Origin: Citrus sinensis
Taxonomy: Eukaryota; Streptophyta; Magnoliopsida; Sapindales; Rutaceae
DNA length: 64,000 bases
Direction: 5' to 3'
NCBI RefSeq assembly: GCF_022201045.2
Contig: NC_068563.1
Coordinates: 28,741,001-28,805,000, forward strand
Positions 24,157-36,000 of the stretch are shown one piece after another; positions within the stretch are counted from its first letter, which is position 1, and the number at the start of each line of letters is the position of its first letter. The position numbers were made by a program, and so were the translations under genes. The notes below the pieces were generated by a model. That model saw nothing but the letters and a program-made list of their open reading frames with translations, did no database searches and was not told the origin of the DNA.

Positions 24157-26741
24157 ATGGATTCAGTTGTACTTGAATTGTGTTACGATGGTTGGTGGGA
24201 GACATTAGAGAATGGCTGTATGGAGTACGTGAATGGTAAAAATCGAGCTTTTTTTGTTGGAAAAAATTACATTTTTGATCAGTTATTAGCAAGAATATAC
24301 GAGGTGTTAAAAATAATCCCTAATGACTATAGTATCACAATGAAGACAACTTTGAGGTCTAGTAACACATTATATCATATATGTGCAATGCCCATGGATA
24401 TATGTGATGATGAAATGGTGAGGGTTGTGTTGCATATGGCATCTGACGTAGCTAATTTTGGATGCATTCGTATATTCGTGACCACATCACCTCAAGTTCC
24501 GAGCGAAGGTATTGAGCCACATGTCGATACAGAAACTTCCTTTAGAGCAAATATGTCTGGCCCCGATAATGATGAAGAGGTGTTGCAAAGGACAATATCG
24601 CTGCAGCAATATTACTCTCCAATCTACAACAATTATGACAACATTGATGATAATGGCGTTACGTTACAGGATGTTGGAGCAACGGTATTTCCAATAACAA
24701 CGTCGTTGGAGCAACGATATTCTCTGTATCACAACAATGATTTTCGGGACAATGATGATTTTCATAATGAGACAGAGGGGGATAATGTTTGTGCAGAACC
24801 TTCTAATAATACGAGGCGGGGCACTCGTTTCAACATGAGGATGAGTGTGAAGACAATACTCCTGTGAATAACAGAGGCAATATACTTATTCCTTCTATGG
24901 TTCGATCGAGAAGGAGAATTGACCCCCTTACAAGTCTTGCTCCAACTTTACCTTCGAACATGGTTGCTCCAAGCTTTGTTAGCAGTTGTGATTCAGATGA
25001 TATTAGCGTGGGTAAGCTATTTGCTGAGAAGAATGAGCTTATATTACAACTACGCAAGGTGGCCTTTAGAGATAAGTTTGATTTCAAGATTGCACGGTCT
25101 ACTACGACACGGTTCGAGGCTCACTGTTGTTCAGAATCATGTAAATGGCGTATTCGAGCAACTAGAAGTTCGAACGAGCAAAATGTTCCTTGGGTAGTGA
25201 AGAGAATTGATAATGTACACACTTGTCATAATGAGGTATTGGTTGATGGACGTCATCAAGTAAGGAGCCGGGTTGTCGGTCATATTATCACAGAAAAATA
25301 TATTCAAGATAAGAGGATTTATACTCCCAATGACATAAGAGCAGATATGCAACAGGAATACGGTGTTCAGTTAACATACCAACAGGCATATAGGGCGAGA
25401 GAAGTTGGTCTTGAAATAGTTCGCGGCAACCCTGCAGGGTCATACAACTTGCTCCCTAAATACTCTCACGTACTAACTACAGCGAATGAGGGTACAATCA
25501 CTCACCTCGAGCAGGATGGAGATGGTAATTTCTTGTACTATTTTGTAGCACTCCGATCTTCCATCAAGGGGTTTATGCAGTACATTCGGCCGGTCATTAC
25601 TGTAGATGGTACTCATCTGAAGGGATTATATCGTGGAAGCATGTTCGTGGCAACATGTCTTGATGGTAATAATTAATTGTATCCGTTAGCCATTGGGATC
25701 ATGGATTCAGAAAATAATGATGCTTGGGAATGGTTTATGATGAAGTTACACGGAGTGATTGGTGATAGACCTGAGTTGGTAATTATCTCTGATCGATGCA
25801 CTGCCATAAGGAGAGCCGTTCTTAAAGTATTTCACAATGCAACTCATGGCGTTTGTTTTTACCACGTCAAAGGTAACATTAAGTCACAATTTAGAATGTC
25901 CAAAGCTCTTTGGGATGAATTTGAGCCTGCCTTTATTAATGCAGCAAAAATATATGGCCACGAGGAATTTAAGAGACAACTTGAAGGGTTGTGGATGATC
26001 CACTCGGGTGCGGCTGATTACCTAGAAAATAATGTCGGTACGTGTAATTGGGCAAGGTCTCAGTTTCAAGGTATGAGGTACAGCATTCTTACCACCAACA
26101 TCACGGAGAGTGTTAATGCTTTCATGAGGGAACCTCGAAAATTTCCTGTTACTCATCTTGTTGATCACTTCAGGAAAACATTGCAGCAATGGTTTTATGA
26201 TAGAAAAATTGTGGCTGAACCAATGACTACTCGGCTAACAACATGAGCGGATGAAATAGTCACTGAGAGCAGAACTATAGCTGAAAGAATGATAGTTCGG
26301 CCGGTGTCTCCGTATCTCTTTCAAGTTATAGGCGGTGGGCTTAAGGAAGGGTTGGTTGACTTGCAAAAGAGAACTTGCTCCTGCAGAGTGTTTCAGCTTG
26401 ATCAGCTTGTGTGTGCTCATGCAATTGCGGCGTGTCTAACACACCGGGTGGATTTTATTAACCTTTGCTCGGACTTTTACACTACAGAATCGTTGGCGAT
26501 GGCTTATGCACAACCAGTGGAGCCAGTTGGTGATGTGGCTAATTGAGAAGTTCCAGATGAAATTCAGGAGATGCAGGTATACCCACCAGTTGAGGCACCA
26601 CCACCTGGCCGTCGTAAAGAGCTTAGAATACCCTCGGCTGGCGAGGACGTTGACCGGCGGACTGTAAGATGCGGCCGGTGTCATGAACTAGGCCATAATC
26701 GTAAGCGATGTAAGAATCTTATTGCGTTGACTCGAAGTTAG
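24157..26741 (+). pseudogene. MURA-type MULE transposase, decayed
   Basis: Successive open blocks show, in order, an N-terminal PB1-like region (LCYDGWWETLENG), the MuDR DNA-binding domain (ISVGKLFAEKNELILQLRKV ... CCSESCKWRIRA), the MULE DDE transposase domain (TVDGTHLKGLYRGS; IISDRCTAIRRAV; THGVCFYHVKGNI), a SWIM zinc finger (CSCRVFQLDQLVCAHAIAAC) and a C-terminal zinc knuckle (CGRCHELGHNRKRC). The family protein catalyses cut-and-paste transposition. One frameshift near 24.84 kb and three in-frame stops (near 25.67, 26.24 and 26.54 kb) interrupt it. The three stops can each be explained by a C-to-T or G-to-A change in Gln or Trp codons. A cellular MULE-derived gene (MUSTANG or FAR1 type) is excluded by the flanking inverted repeats and by the decay. 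Confidence 0.92.
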
Positions 26742-26984
26742 TTGTATTTTGTGTGTTATTCGTTGGTTAAAACTATTATTATTTTTGTGTTACGTTGGTT
26801 AAAACTGTTATTGTTTTTTGTATTTCGTTAGTTAAAACTGTTATTGTTTTTTGTGTATTGTACACTTGTATTCATAAAACTTTATTTTATTTTAAAGTTC
26901 AAAATGTGAGGCATTAAAATTATATAAACTTAAGTGCGGAAATAAAAAAAATGCAAATTTCAACATTAAAATTACTACATAGGT

Positions 26985-29900
26985 CTACAATATAATATCG
27001 TCATTAAATATATCAACCGCAATCTTCTTTCTAAAGTACTCGACATAACTAGCGTTAAACTCTAATCTAAGCCCGAACATTAAATACATCGTAACCATCA
27101 ATACAAAAACACCGCAATCGCCAGTTCCGGGCTCTTGTTGTGGCGCGCTCTTAACTGCGATAACTTTCCACAGGTCTTCACTCCGCAACTCAGGTCGGAT
27201 ATTGTAGAAGCCAACATATTCCAACCATCGAGGGAATATAACTTCAAGTGGCTTGAATTTCAACTTGTACCTTTTGTCGTCGCGAAATGTGAGTAATGAG
27301 TCATAAATCCAGACTTTATTTTTCCGAAAGTCAACTCGTGCTAGTACCCAATGCGCGCCGTCCAAGTTAACATGGATGAGTAACTGCATATAAAAATTAA
27401 AAAACATGTTCGTTATATATGAAATTGAAATACAACAAAGAAAAAACAACAACTCAAATATTTTCATTATAGAGCATGTGAAATGTAATGAAATACATAC
27501 CATATCGACATCCGTCATTGATTTTGATATTGTGTGCTGTCGCCCACAAAGATAACTATTCAAGCGGTCGTCGAATACCATTGAATCGACTGCACAATTC
27601 CCGTTATTCCATAACTGATTCAAGAACACCTAGTACATAGATAACCAAGAAATGCATAAATTAATAAAACTTAAAGGCAATAATTAAACAAATTAAATAA
27701 TATTTATAAGTTTTGTCGGCACATTACCCAAAAAAATGTGTCAGTATGTGTGACACGTTGGAGTAAGGCATTTGGATACTGTCGTTGTTTCTCGCTAATC
27801 AAGCGGAGATACTCGTAAATATGCTGTAGAGAAACAGAAATATTACGATTTAAAAAAAAATTTATACACAAATCCACAACAGTATACATCACGAGGAAAA
27901 TATAAATACCTCATCGCCTAGCCATCCCATCGAAGTTGTCCCCAAAATTATTTGAAAGAATGACCGCGAGTGCTGGACTCTCCGGCGGACTCTGCTATCA
28001 CTAGTGAACCATCGATCAAACTCAGCAAACAAACTAGAGTCCTTCAATCCTCTCAGTGGATTTACATCCACACTCGTACTCATGTCAATCGCATGCTCCA
28101 TGATTTGGGGTCGAGGTAACCTTCGGACGTTCTGTCCTCGCCTGATCGGAGGAATCATGTAAGGACTGTTATAAACATACGACGGTATGTACGCGCGGCC
28201 GAACTTACTAACGCCCGGAGGCACCTCTGTGAACACCTGCACGCTCTCCCCACTAACATCCCCGTAGAAACTATACAATGACGTGGGCGTAGACAAATTT
28301 TCATTGCCCACGTCAGTATACACTCCATAGTCATCCGGGGCCTGTACATTCGCCAAAAAGAACATATTAAATAATTATCAAATTAAAAGTTAAACGAACA
28401 TAATTATTTAATTTAAATTAGCTTACCGCATACGAGCATTCAGTGGGAGAATCCTTATTTGAACGTTTAGAAAATGTGTCGATGAAGCCAACAACGGTTT
28501 CTTTAAAATCTTTTAATTCTGACTTTATTTCATACACGTTACGATCAATCTTATCCAGTCGTCGTCGTACGTAATCATTAAACTGCTTTGTCCTCGACTA
28601 TTACAAAAGAAAAAAATAAAACTTTAGAATAACAATAAAAAAAAATAATTTATAAAGGAAAAATATCGTATATTATTTATAACCTCAGAATCTCATGCGT
28701 CATCAGAGTTGTCTGTTTGCTGCTGGTGGTCATCAACAGCCACCTCATCCTCAAAAGTGTCATGACCCACCTCATCCTCAAAAGTGTCATGACGCTGCTC
28801 AAAAGTGTCATGACGCTGCTCAAAAGTGTCATGACACTGCTCAAAAGTGTCATGACGCTGCTCTGGTATTGGGTTTGGTATGTCGTCATGATCGTCATGC
28901 TCGTCCGATTGTCTTGTAACCGACGGCATCGCGTTGATTGAGTGTTGGTGCTGTATAAAGTATCATTTAAAATTATTAAATGAAAAGTCAAAAATTTCGA
29001 TAAAAAATTTTTTAGTACTTACAGTATACCGACCTTATGAACCCAGTCTGGAATGCTTGGCAAGTAATCCTTCGCAGAGAGCCAATATTTTCTGCTACTC
29101 TCCTTTGAATTTGGCTCAAGAGTTTGTAAAACGTCCGTCTGCCATAAATTCAATTGAAAAATTTAAGTAAGTATACCCAACTTAAATTTAGTAAAGTTAA
29201 AAAAATAAGTAATACATATTACTTACAAGACGAGATTCGTCGTTGAAGAACGAATAAACCTCCGCAAAGTTGATTCTCGAAGACGCCATGGGCTTCCATT
29301 GCAGAATGCGGGGAATCTTACTCTTCGTTTTGACGACCCATGTTGATGGCAACCCTCCGATTGCTTCGTAAATCCAAGCCTACAACAACCAAAGTGAAAA
29401 ATCAAATAAAACAACTATCAAATATTTAATACTATCAAATATTTAATACTATAAAACTTATTAATAAACAAAAAAAAGCACCTGCACCCCAGACGTAAAG
29501 CCGTAAAGATTGTATTTTTCAATATTATGATCTGGATTTTTCAACCGAGTCTTCTTAAATTTCTTGTCTTTCTCGAACAGTACATTGTCAAGACTCTCGT
29601 AAATCATTTCCCACGACAATAGACCCCATGGACGCTTTCAGAAGTACTGTATATCATCAACTTGGTCAAGCCAATCGAAATTAATTTGACAGTGATTTTT
29701 TCTTGCATTTAGTACTCTGTCTGCAAAATAAAACAGTGCAATCTTTAATGTGTCCATATCATCCATTTCCTTGAAATTCAACTCCTTAAATACTGCATCA
29801 AATTGCTTCACATTAATCTTATGATGCACACCACCAAAATACGTATTCCGTAGCCTCTGCTCCATTTCATCATTTTTTTCATTGGTATCAACACCAAATG

Positions 29901-30239
29901 AAAGTCCAGTAACCAAGCATCATTCGACAATTGACAAGCGAGTCAAATGCTTACCAATTTGAAACCATAACTGATCCTCACGGTTATCTCTTCATGGACC
30001 ACTTACCGCAGTAAAAGATTGTGCAAAATTACCCCACTAAATGGAAAACTTCGACACTCCAAGAAATGCCCAAATATATCCTTTTTGAACATACTCAACT
30101 GCCGCTTTGTTAATTTTTCCTCGATGGCTTTTACGACCGAAGATAACATACACATGCTCGAAATTCGACCAGGAAAGTGATCAGCATAACGAAAATACAT
30201 CTTGCCTACTTCAATATCCGGTGATTCTGATTTCGCCAT
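26985..30239 (-). pseudogene. DUF1985/Ulp1-like C48 cysteine protease carried by the MULE, decayed
   Basis: Read leftwards: an N-terminal block (MAKSESPDIEVG, FPGRISSMCMLSSV), a DUF1985-like region (RNTYFGGVHH ... LNFKEMDDMDTLKIALFYFA; PWGLLSWEMIYESLDNVLF; AWIYEAIGGLPSTWV), an acidic HDTF-repeat linker, and a C-terminal Ulp1 catalytic domain. The catalytic residues are visible: His in GAHWVLARVDF, Asp in VWIYDSL, Gln in PQQEPGTGDCG and the nucleophile Cys in GDCGVFVLM. Enzymes of this fold remove SUMO or ubiquitin-like modifiers; the function of TE-carried copies is unknown. Several exons and several in-frame stops are apparent in the N-terminal half, so the exon map is approximate. It converges on the transposase with about 240 bp between them. 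Confidence 0.85.
28750..28863 (-). repeat. 21-bp coding minisatellite (EQRHDTF repeats) in the Ulp1 gene
   Basis: Four near-identical 21-bp units (CTCAAAAGTGTCATGACGCTG) plus diverged flanking units. On the minus strand they encode a 7-residue repeat EQRHDTF or EQCHDTF, followed by two EDEVxHDTF-type variants. The length of 21 keeps the frame open. Confidence 0.85.
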
Positions 30240-30833
30240 GTATCTGTAATATTTATAAAATTATTACATTACATTTACAGAAATAAAAAATTCACTCGTT
30301 AAAAAAAAAACTCTAATTTTTTGGTACGACAGCGGGCCGCGCATGGGTGCGCGCTGCTGCCCAGCAATGGGCGCCGGCGCGTGCCCTGCCCCCCTCCCTC
30401 CCCACCCCAAAATTAAGCGTAATCACTCCAAAATCGAAAACAATACTCCCAAACACCACCAACCACCACAAACATCATCACCATCACTATTAATCTCAAG
30501 CTATAACTATTATTATTCTAAAATCTCATTTTAAATTAATGAAAATAAGAAAAATGACTAACCTAGGTTTTGTTGAAGGTTTTAGATCGTAGATCGGATG
30601 CCGGTGAGAGATGGAGCCGCCGCCGACGAGGGTTGATGTCGCCGCCGATGATGGGAGTTGGATCGGTTTGGGAGAGATGAGTGAAAAAGGAAGTGTTGGG
30701 GAAGAGATGAGGGAGGGGTATTTTGATCTCAAATGTTGTTTTATGGCTAATGTTGATAGAAATATTTTTGGGGGGTTAAGATGAAAAAAAGCAAAAATTT
30801 TTTAGTTATTACTGTAAATTTCTCTTTCCCCTC

Positions 30834-31249
30834 GTGATGAAAATATCTCCATTATTTTTTAATATTCCGACAATACTCCTCTTCCCATTTAAAAATATAA
30901 ATTGAAAAAGGAGACAAGACCGAAATCCTTAAGCAAGCAGCCGACCCATCTCATCTCCTTCACGTAGAAACGATCGGCAATCATAGTCATGGGCATCAGT
31001 CAACGGCCGGTTGATCGCTGATTGCAGTCTCTTGTCACCGATCGGCCAGTACCCGACTTCAGCGGTTGGTTTCTCTCTCTTCTCTTCTTCTCTCGCATCA
31101 CTCGCTGGCTAAGCCACTCGTCACCGACCAGCCACCACCTCCGACCACTTGGCTTTTCTCGCGTCACTCACCGGTCAAAGTCGTCGTCGATTGCAGTGAT
31201 TAACCATGAAGATGCAGAAACAAAAGCTCAATAAGCGTTTCCAAAAATT
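30834..31249. other. Short intergenic spacer between MULE and LTR fossil
   Basis: The first about 100 bp continue the repeat interrupted by the MULE. The rest is GC-richer and has an open frame at 31022-31234 with no recognisable domain. No gene is claimed. Confidence 0.45.
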
Positions 31250-32347
31250 CACTTCCTTTTATGACAATAATAATGATGATTGATGATGATGATTATTGAT
31301 GATGCAACTGTGGTGATTACGATGAAAATGATGCAATTGTGATGACGATCATGAAGATGATGTAATTGTGATGACGATGCAGATTGAGTATTTTCTAGTC
31401 TAGCTTCATGAGCTAACAACATAGAATAAGCTTCATTGATGCTCATCTTAAGAATGTTTGCCTCAATATACACCACAACAGGATAATAAGACTCACCTAA
31501 ACCTGAGATTAAGTCAGTAATAAAATTTAAAGAACTAACTGGACTACCAGCAATAGCAAATTCATCAGTTATAGATCTTAGTTTGCTGAAGTAATATGTA
31601 ACAGTTATGGATCCTTTCTTAAGATTATTCAACATCATTTTAAGATGAACCTTTTTAGCAGCAGTTTCAAATCCAAATTGCTGTTCTAAACTAGTCCAAA
31701 GTTCTTGAGAAATTTTAGATATTACCACAATACTGAGTATCTCGACATTAATGGAGGATAGAAGCCAGCTCAGCAACATTTGATCATGTTTCTTCCAGAT
31801 AGCATATGCTGGATTTTATTGTACAATATCATCAGCATATGAAGAATCACCAGTGAGAAATTGATCTGGACAAGCTCGCGATCCATCAAGAAGGCTTTCA
31901 AGCTCATTAACTTTGACTGAAGAGAAAACTTATGATTTCCAAATTGTATAGTTGGATTTGCCAAGTTTGATTGGTGTTATGAATGTAAATGTTGAGATCG
32001 AGGATGAAACATTAGTATTCAAGCTTAAGGAAGCCATAAGAGTTGTGATCAGTTGGCTCTGATACCAAATCAGAGTTTATTTTGTATTTCTTATTCTGTT
32101 TGCAACTTGAAGAGAAAGTTGATGAATGCTAGATTTTTATTCAATCCATATTGAATCTGAATATACAATCTGTATTTATACTAATGTCCAAAACTTTCTG
32201 TACACACGCTAGATGCATGAGCTAAAACGCAACTAATTAACAGCCTGAAAACAATTTGTAACAACCTTGCTTACTCTGCTGCCACATCAGCAGAGTTAGT
32301 TAACTAACTATTCTAGCTTACATACTGAGCTACGTTTATTCTTAACA
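31250..32347 (-). mobile_element. LTR/Copia retrotransposon fossil (one LTR, primer site, gag region)
   Basis: Minus-strand fragment. An LTR of roughly 260 bp begins TGTTAAG at 32347 and is followed by a primer-binding site TGGTATCAGAGCC (complement at 32054-32066), matching initiator tRNA-Met. A Copia-type gag-like region follows to about 31.4 kb. The pol region and second LTR are absent, so this is a truncated, broken relic. Age cannot be dated without an LTR pair. The family is judged from the primer site and gag resemblance. Confidence 0.8.
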
Positions 32348-32882
32348 GATGAAGATGAAACTGAATTTTAATGTTGACGATGAAGAAGAAGAAATGAAAT
32401 TGACAGGAGGAAGAAGAAGATATTTGTGACGATGATGATGTTGATGAAGAAGATGAAATTTACGATGGATGAGTAACGAGGAAACTGCAGAAGAGAGAGA
32501 AAAAAGAAAGAAGAAGAAAAGAAGAGGGGGAAAAAGGAAGAGATAAAATAATAATAAAAACTAAAAGAAGAAAAATTTGTTATTATTAAAAGTATTACTA
32601 TTATTAACAATAATTTTCTTAGTAGTAATAATAATAATCAAGTAATAAAAAATAAAAAATAAAAAATGTTTATAATAAATTAAGGATATTTTATAATTTT
32701 AATATAATTTATTCTGATTATAAAATAAAATAAAAATATTAATATTAATACATTCTGATTCTTAGCGTTGAAGAAAATCAAAAAAGTTAATTCTTAAAGT
32801 TAAAAGAAAATCAAAAAGTTAAAGTAAACCAAAAAGTAAGCGGGAGAGACTCCTTCGTCCAACGGCTCACACTTTACACTCA

Positions 32883-32914
32883 GAACTTTTCAGAAATCAA
32901 ACTCTATATTTATA
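32883..32914 (+). promoter_or_regulatory. HSP70 copy A promoter: degenerate heat-shock element and TATA box
   Basis: GAACTTTTCAGAA (32883-32895) matches nGAAnnTTCnnGAA except that the centre reads TTT. TATATTTATA follows at 32905-32914, about 130 bp before the ATG. The intact copy B has the canonical element. Confidence 0.65.
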
Positions 32915-33042
32915 GCCACGCCAATTCCCTTCATTCTCCTTACGGAAGCAAACTAAAAATCAATCGGTGAACCCTAAAGCTCGCAAATCATCTATGCTTT
33001 TTTCTTTTTTTATTGTTGATAGATTCTTGATTTTGTTAATCG

Positions 33043-36000
33043 ATGGCTGGAAAAGGCGAAGGTCCTGCTATTGGAATTGACTTGGGCACGACTTACTCTT
33101 GTGTCGGTGTGTGGCAACATGATCGAGTTGAGATCATCGCCAATGATCAAGGTAACCGAACGACGCCATCTTATGTGGCGTTTACGAATACGGAGCGTTT
33201 GATCGGTGATGCTGCCAAGAACCAGGTCGCCATGAACCCCACCAACACTGTTTTTGGTATGTTCCTTAACTCCGTTGAACCTGATACTACTGATTCTGTT
33301 TGCGATTAGTTCTTTGATCATTATTGTTTAAACTGATCTGTTTGGGGGGGAAGGAAATAGAATTCAAGCGAAAATTCATGAGAAAAGAATAATGTAGATA
33401 AAATGGGAGAAAGGAAAAGGAAAGTTACTTCGCAGTCTATTGAATTTGTATTCAATTTTATGTGTATTTTATATCCATGCATTTAAGGAATCATTGTTTC
33501 TGTTTTAGTTCTTTAACCGTTCTTGTTGAAACTGCTTTGTTTGGCCGTGGAGAAAATAATGGGAGGTTCTAGGAGTTATACTCTGTTGGAGAATTTTGAA
33601 AAAAAAAAAAAAACTGTGAACTCAGAATTGCATCCCGATTTCAGATTTTTTTTTTTTGTTTTCAAATATGAATAATTTACTTGATTTAATGGTTTTTAAT
33701 TGATTTCATTTACCACATCGGGTAGTATTAATATTTGGATAGAATGTATTAATGTAACTATAAATACATTCCCTACGGTTAGTTACTAGTTTAGTTGATC
33801 TTTAGTGGACTGTTTAAATTACTAAAATACAACTCCTGCCAAAATAATAAATTATTAAAGAAAGCTTTGAGAACCAATGGGCAACATCACAAAACATTTA
33901 TGCTCAGTCGAAATTTACTGAAATTGAAATGGGCTGGAATGTGAATGAATTGAAATGAAAATGAGGAATGGAGAATGGAGATTAGAATAAATTATTTATT
34001 TGAAAATTTTTTGTTTGACCAGTGAGAAAATAATGTGAGTGTTGTTGTTGTTTAACTAATAATAACATATGAATTATTAATAATAATTATATGAATGATT
34101 ATTATATCAGTATATTAATTAATTAATTATAATAATAATATATTAATTATTGTGATTATTTATTCAAAAACCATAATTATTAATAATTTTGTTAATAAGA
34201 TATTAATATATTAATTAATTATAATAATATATGAGTTAATTAATTAATTATAAATAAGGACAATATGGATATTTTAAATTTTGAGAGGATAAAATAGTTA
34301 ATCTTATAAATAGATTTCCATTCCCTTCTTTCTCCATGGGAATAAAAAATTTAGTAATCATTCTCAATTTCAGGTGGGATCCGTCACTTTAATTTCAGGT
34401 GGGATCCATCACAATAATTAATAATAATATATTAATTATTGTGATTATTTATTCAAAAACCATAATTATTAATAATTTTGTTAATAAGATATTAAATTTT
34501 GAGAGGATAAAATACCACTCCTGCCAAAATAATAAATTATTAAAGAAAGCTTTGAGAACCAATGGGCAACATCACAAAACATTTATGCTCAGTCGAAATT
34601 GACTGAAATTGAAATGGGCTGGAATGTGAATGAATTGAAATGAAAATGAGGAATGGAGAATGGAGATTAAAATAAATTATTTATTTGAAACTGTTTTGTT
34701 TGACCAGTGAGAAAATAATGTGAGTGTTGTTGTTGTTTAACTAATAATAACATATGAATTATTAATAATAATTATATGAATGATTATTATATCAGTATAT
34801 TAATTAATTAATTATAATAATAATATATTAATTATTGTGATTATTTATTCAAAAACCATAATTATTAATAATTTTGTTAATAAGATATTAATATATTAAT
34901 TAATTATAATAATATATGAGTTAATTAATTAATTATAAATAAGGACAATATGGATATTTTAAATTTTGAGAGGATAAAATAGTTAATCTTATAAATAGAT
35001 TTCCATTCCCTTCTTTCTCCATGGGAATAAAAAATTTAGTAATCATTCTCAATTTCAGGTGGGATCCATCACTTTAATTTCTATTTCATCCATTATTCAT
35101 TCCCACTGTCAATTAATAAACACACCATTAAAAGACCAAAATACTCCTCCATGTAAAGTAATTGACATTGCATATTATAAAAAAAAAATCCCTAAAACAC
35201 ATTTATTTCACGTAAGAGAATTTCACAATAATCAATCACAATTTAGTAAAAAACCAACAAGGCAATTTTGAAATCATATTTCATTTTCATTTTCTAATAT
35301 AATGAACATGCACATAAACTAGATCATATCCTAATTTCAAGTACATCTAAACAAACCTTAAAAACTCATCCAAAACGAAAAAAGTAAAAATAAAAATAAA
35401 AACATCTTCATCTAGTAAACTTAAAAGCCTAAACTAATTACTAAACAAATCGCATAACACGCAAATCCACTGACTAATGCAACAAACCTCATTCGAGAAG
35501 TAGACTTAGTGACAACCTTGGTACCCTCACAAATAGTGTGCTTAGCTATCTCAATAGGAAGCACAAATCTCACAAAGTTTTGAATTTCCCGAGATGAAAT
35601 CATCGGTTTTTTCTTGTACCTCGTCAGCCTTAAGCTTCCTAAGCAAGCTTCTCGGAAATATCGTTGATGAAACTGTTAATAATTCCCATGGCTTTGCTCG
35701 AGTTCCAGTATTGAGATGGACTTGCTTCAGGATTTTGAAGATGTAGATCTTGTACGTCTTGATGCTCTTCTTCGCGCACTTCTTCTTCTTGTCGCTAGAG
35801 GTGGCTTCCTTTCAAAGTTTCCTCCTAGTTTCGGCTTTTTCTCCGCTGCGTCTTCATGGAAGATTGGAGCCAACACCAAAATCTAAAGATAAAATCTTTT
35901 GTAATCTTGATTTCTTCACAACTTTAGACAAAAAAGATGAAAATGGTGTTAGGTTTTTGCTTGTCTGAGAGAGAAAGGTAAGTGCATGTTTTATTTAGTG

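Larger units (their letters stand above)
23721..30824 (+). mobile_element. 7.1-kb Mutator-like element with transposase and Ulp1 relic (KI-MULE type)
   Basis: Bounded by a perfect 9-bp duplication TTTCCCCTC (23712-23720 and 30825-30833). Terminal inverted repeats of about 80-95 bp start GGGAAATTTAC (left) and GAGAAATTTAC (right, reversed) and share an inner block TTTCTATCAACATTAGCCA. The left half encodes a MURA transposase on the plus strand; the right half encodes, on the minus strand and convergent, a DUF1985/Ulp1-like protease. This layout matches the Kaonashi ULP-carrying MULEs described from several plants. Both genes are interrupted, so the copy is unlikely to move on its own, although the ends look intact and could in principle be recognised by a transposase made elsewhere. 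Confidence 0.93.

Noticed and set aside
28750-28863. Possible CRISPR-like or regulatory direct-repeat array
   Set aside because: It is a contiguous 21-bp coding minisatellite without spacers, in a plant transposon gene.
31022-31234. Possible small gene between the MULE and the LTR fossil
   Set aside because: Low-complexity Ser/Arg-rich translation, no homology recognised and no splice or promoter context.
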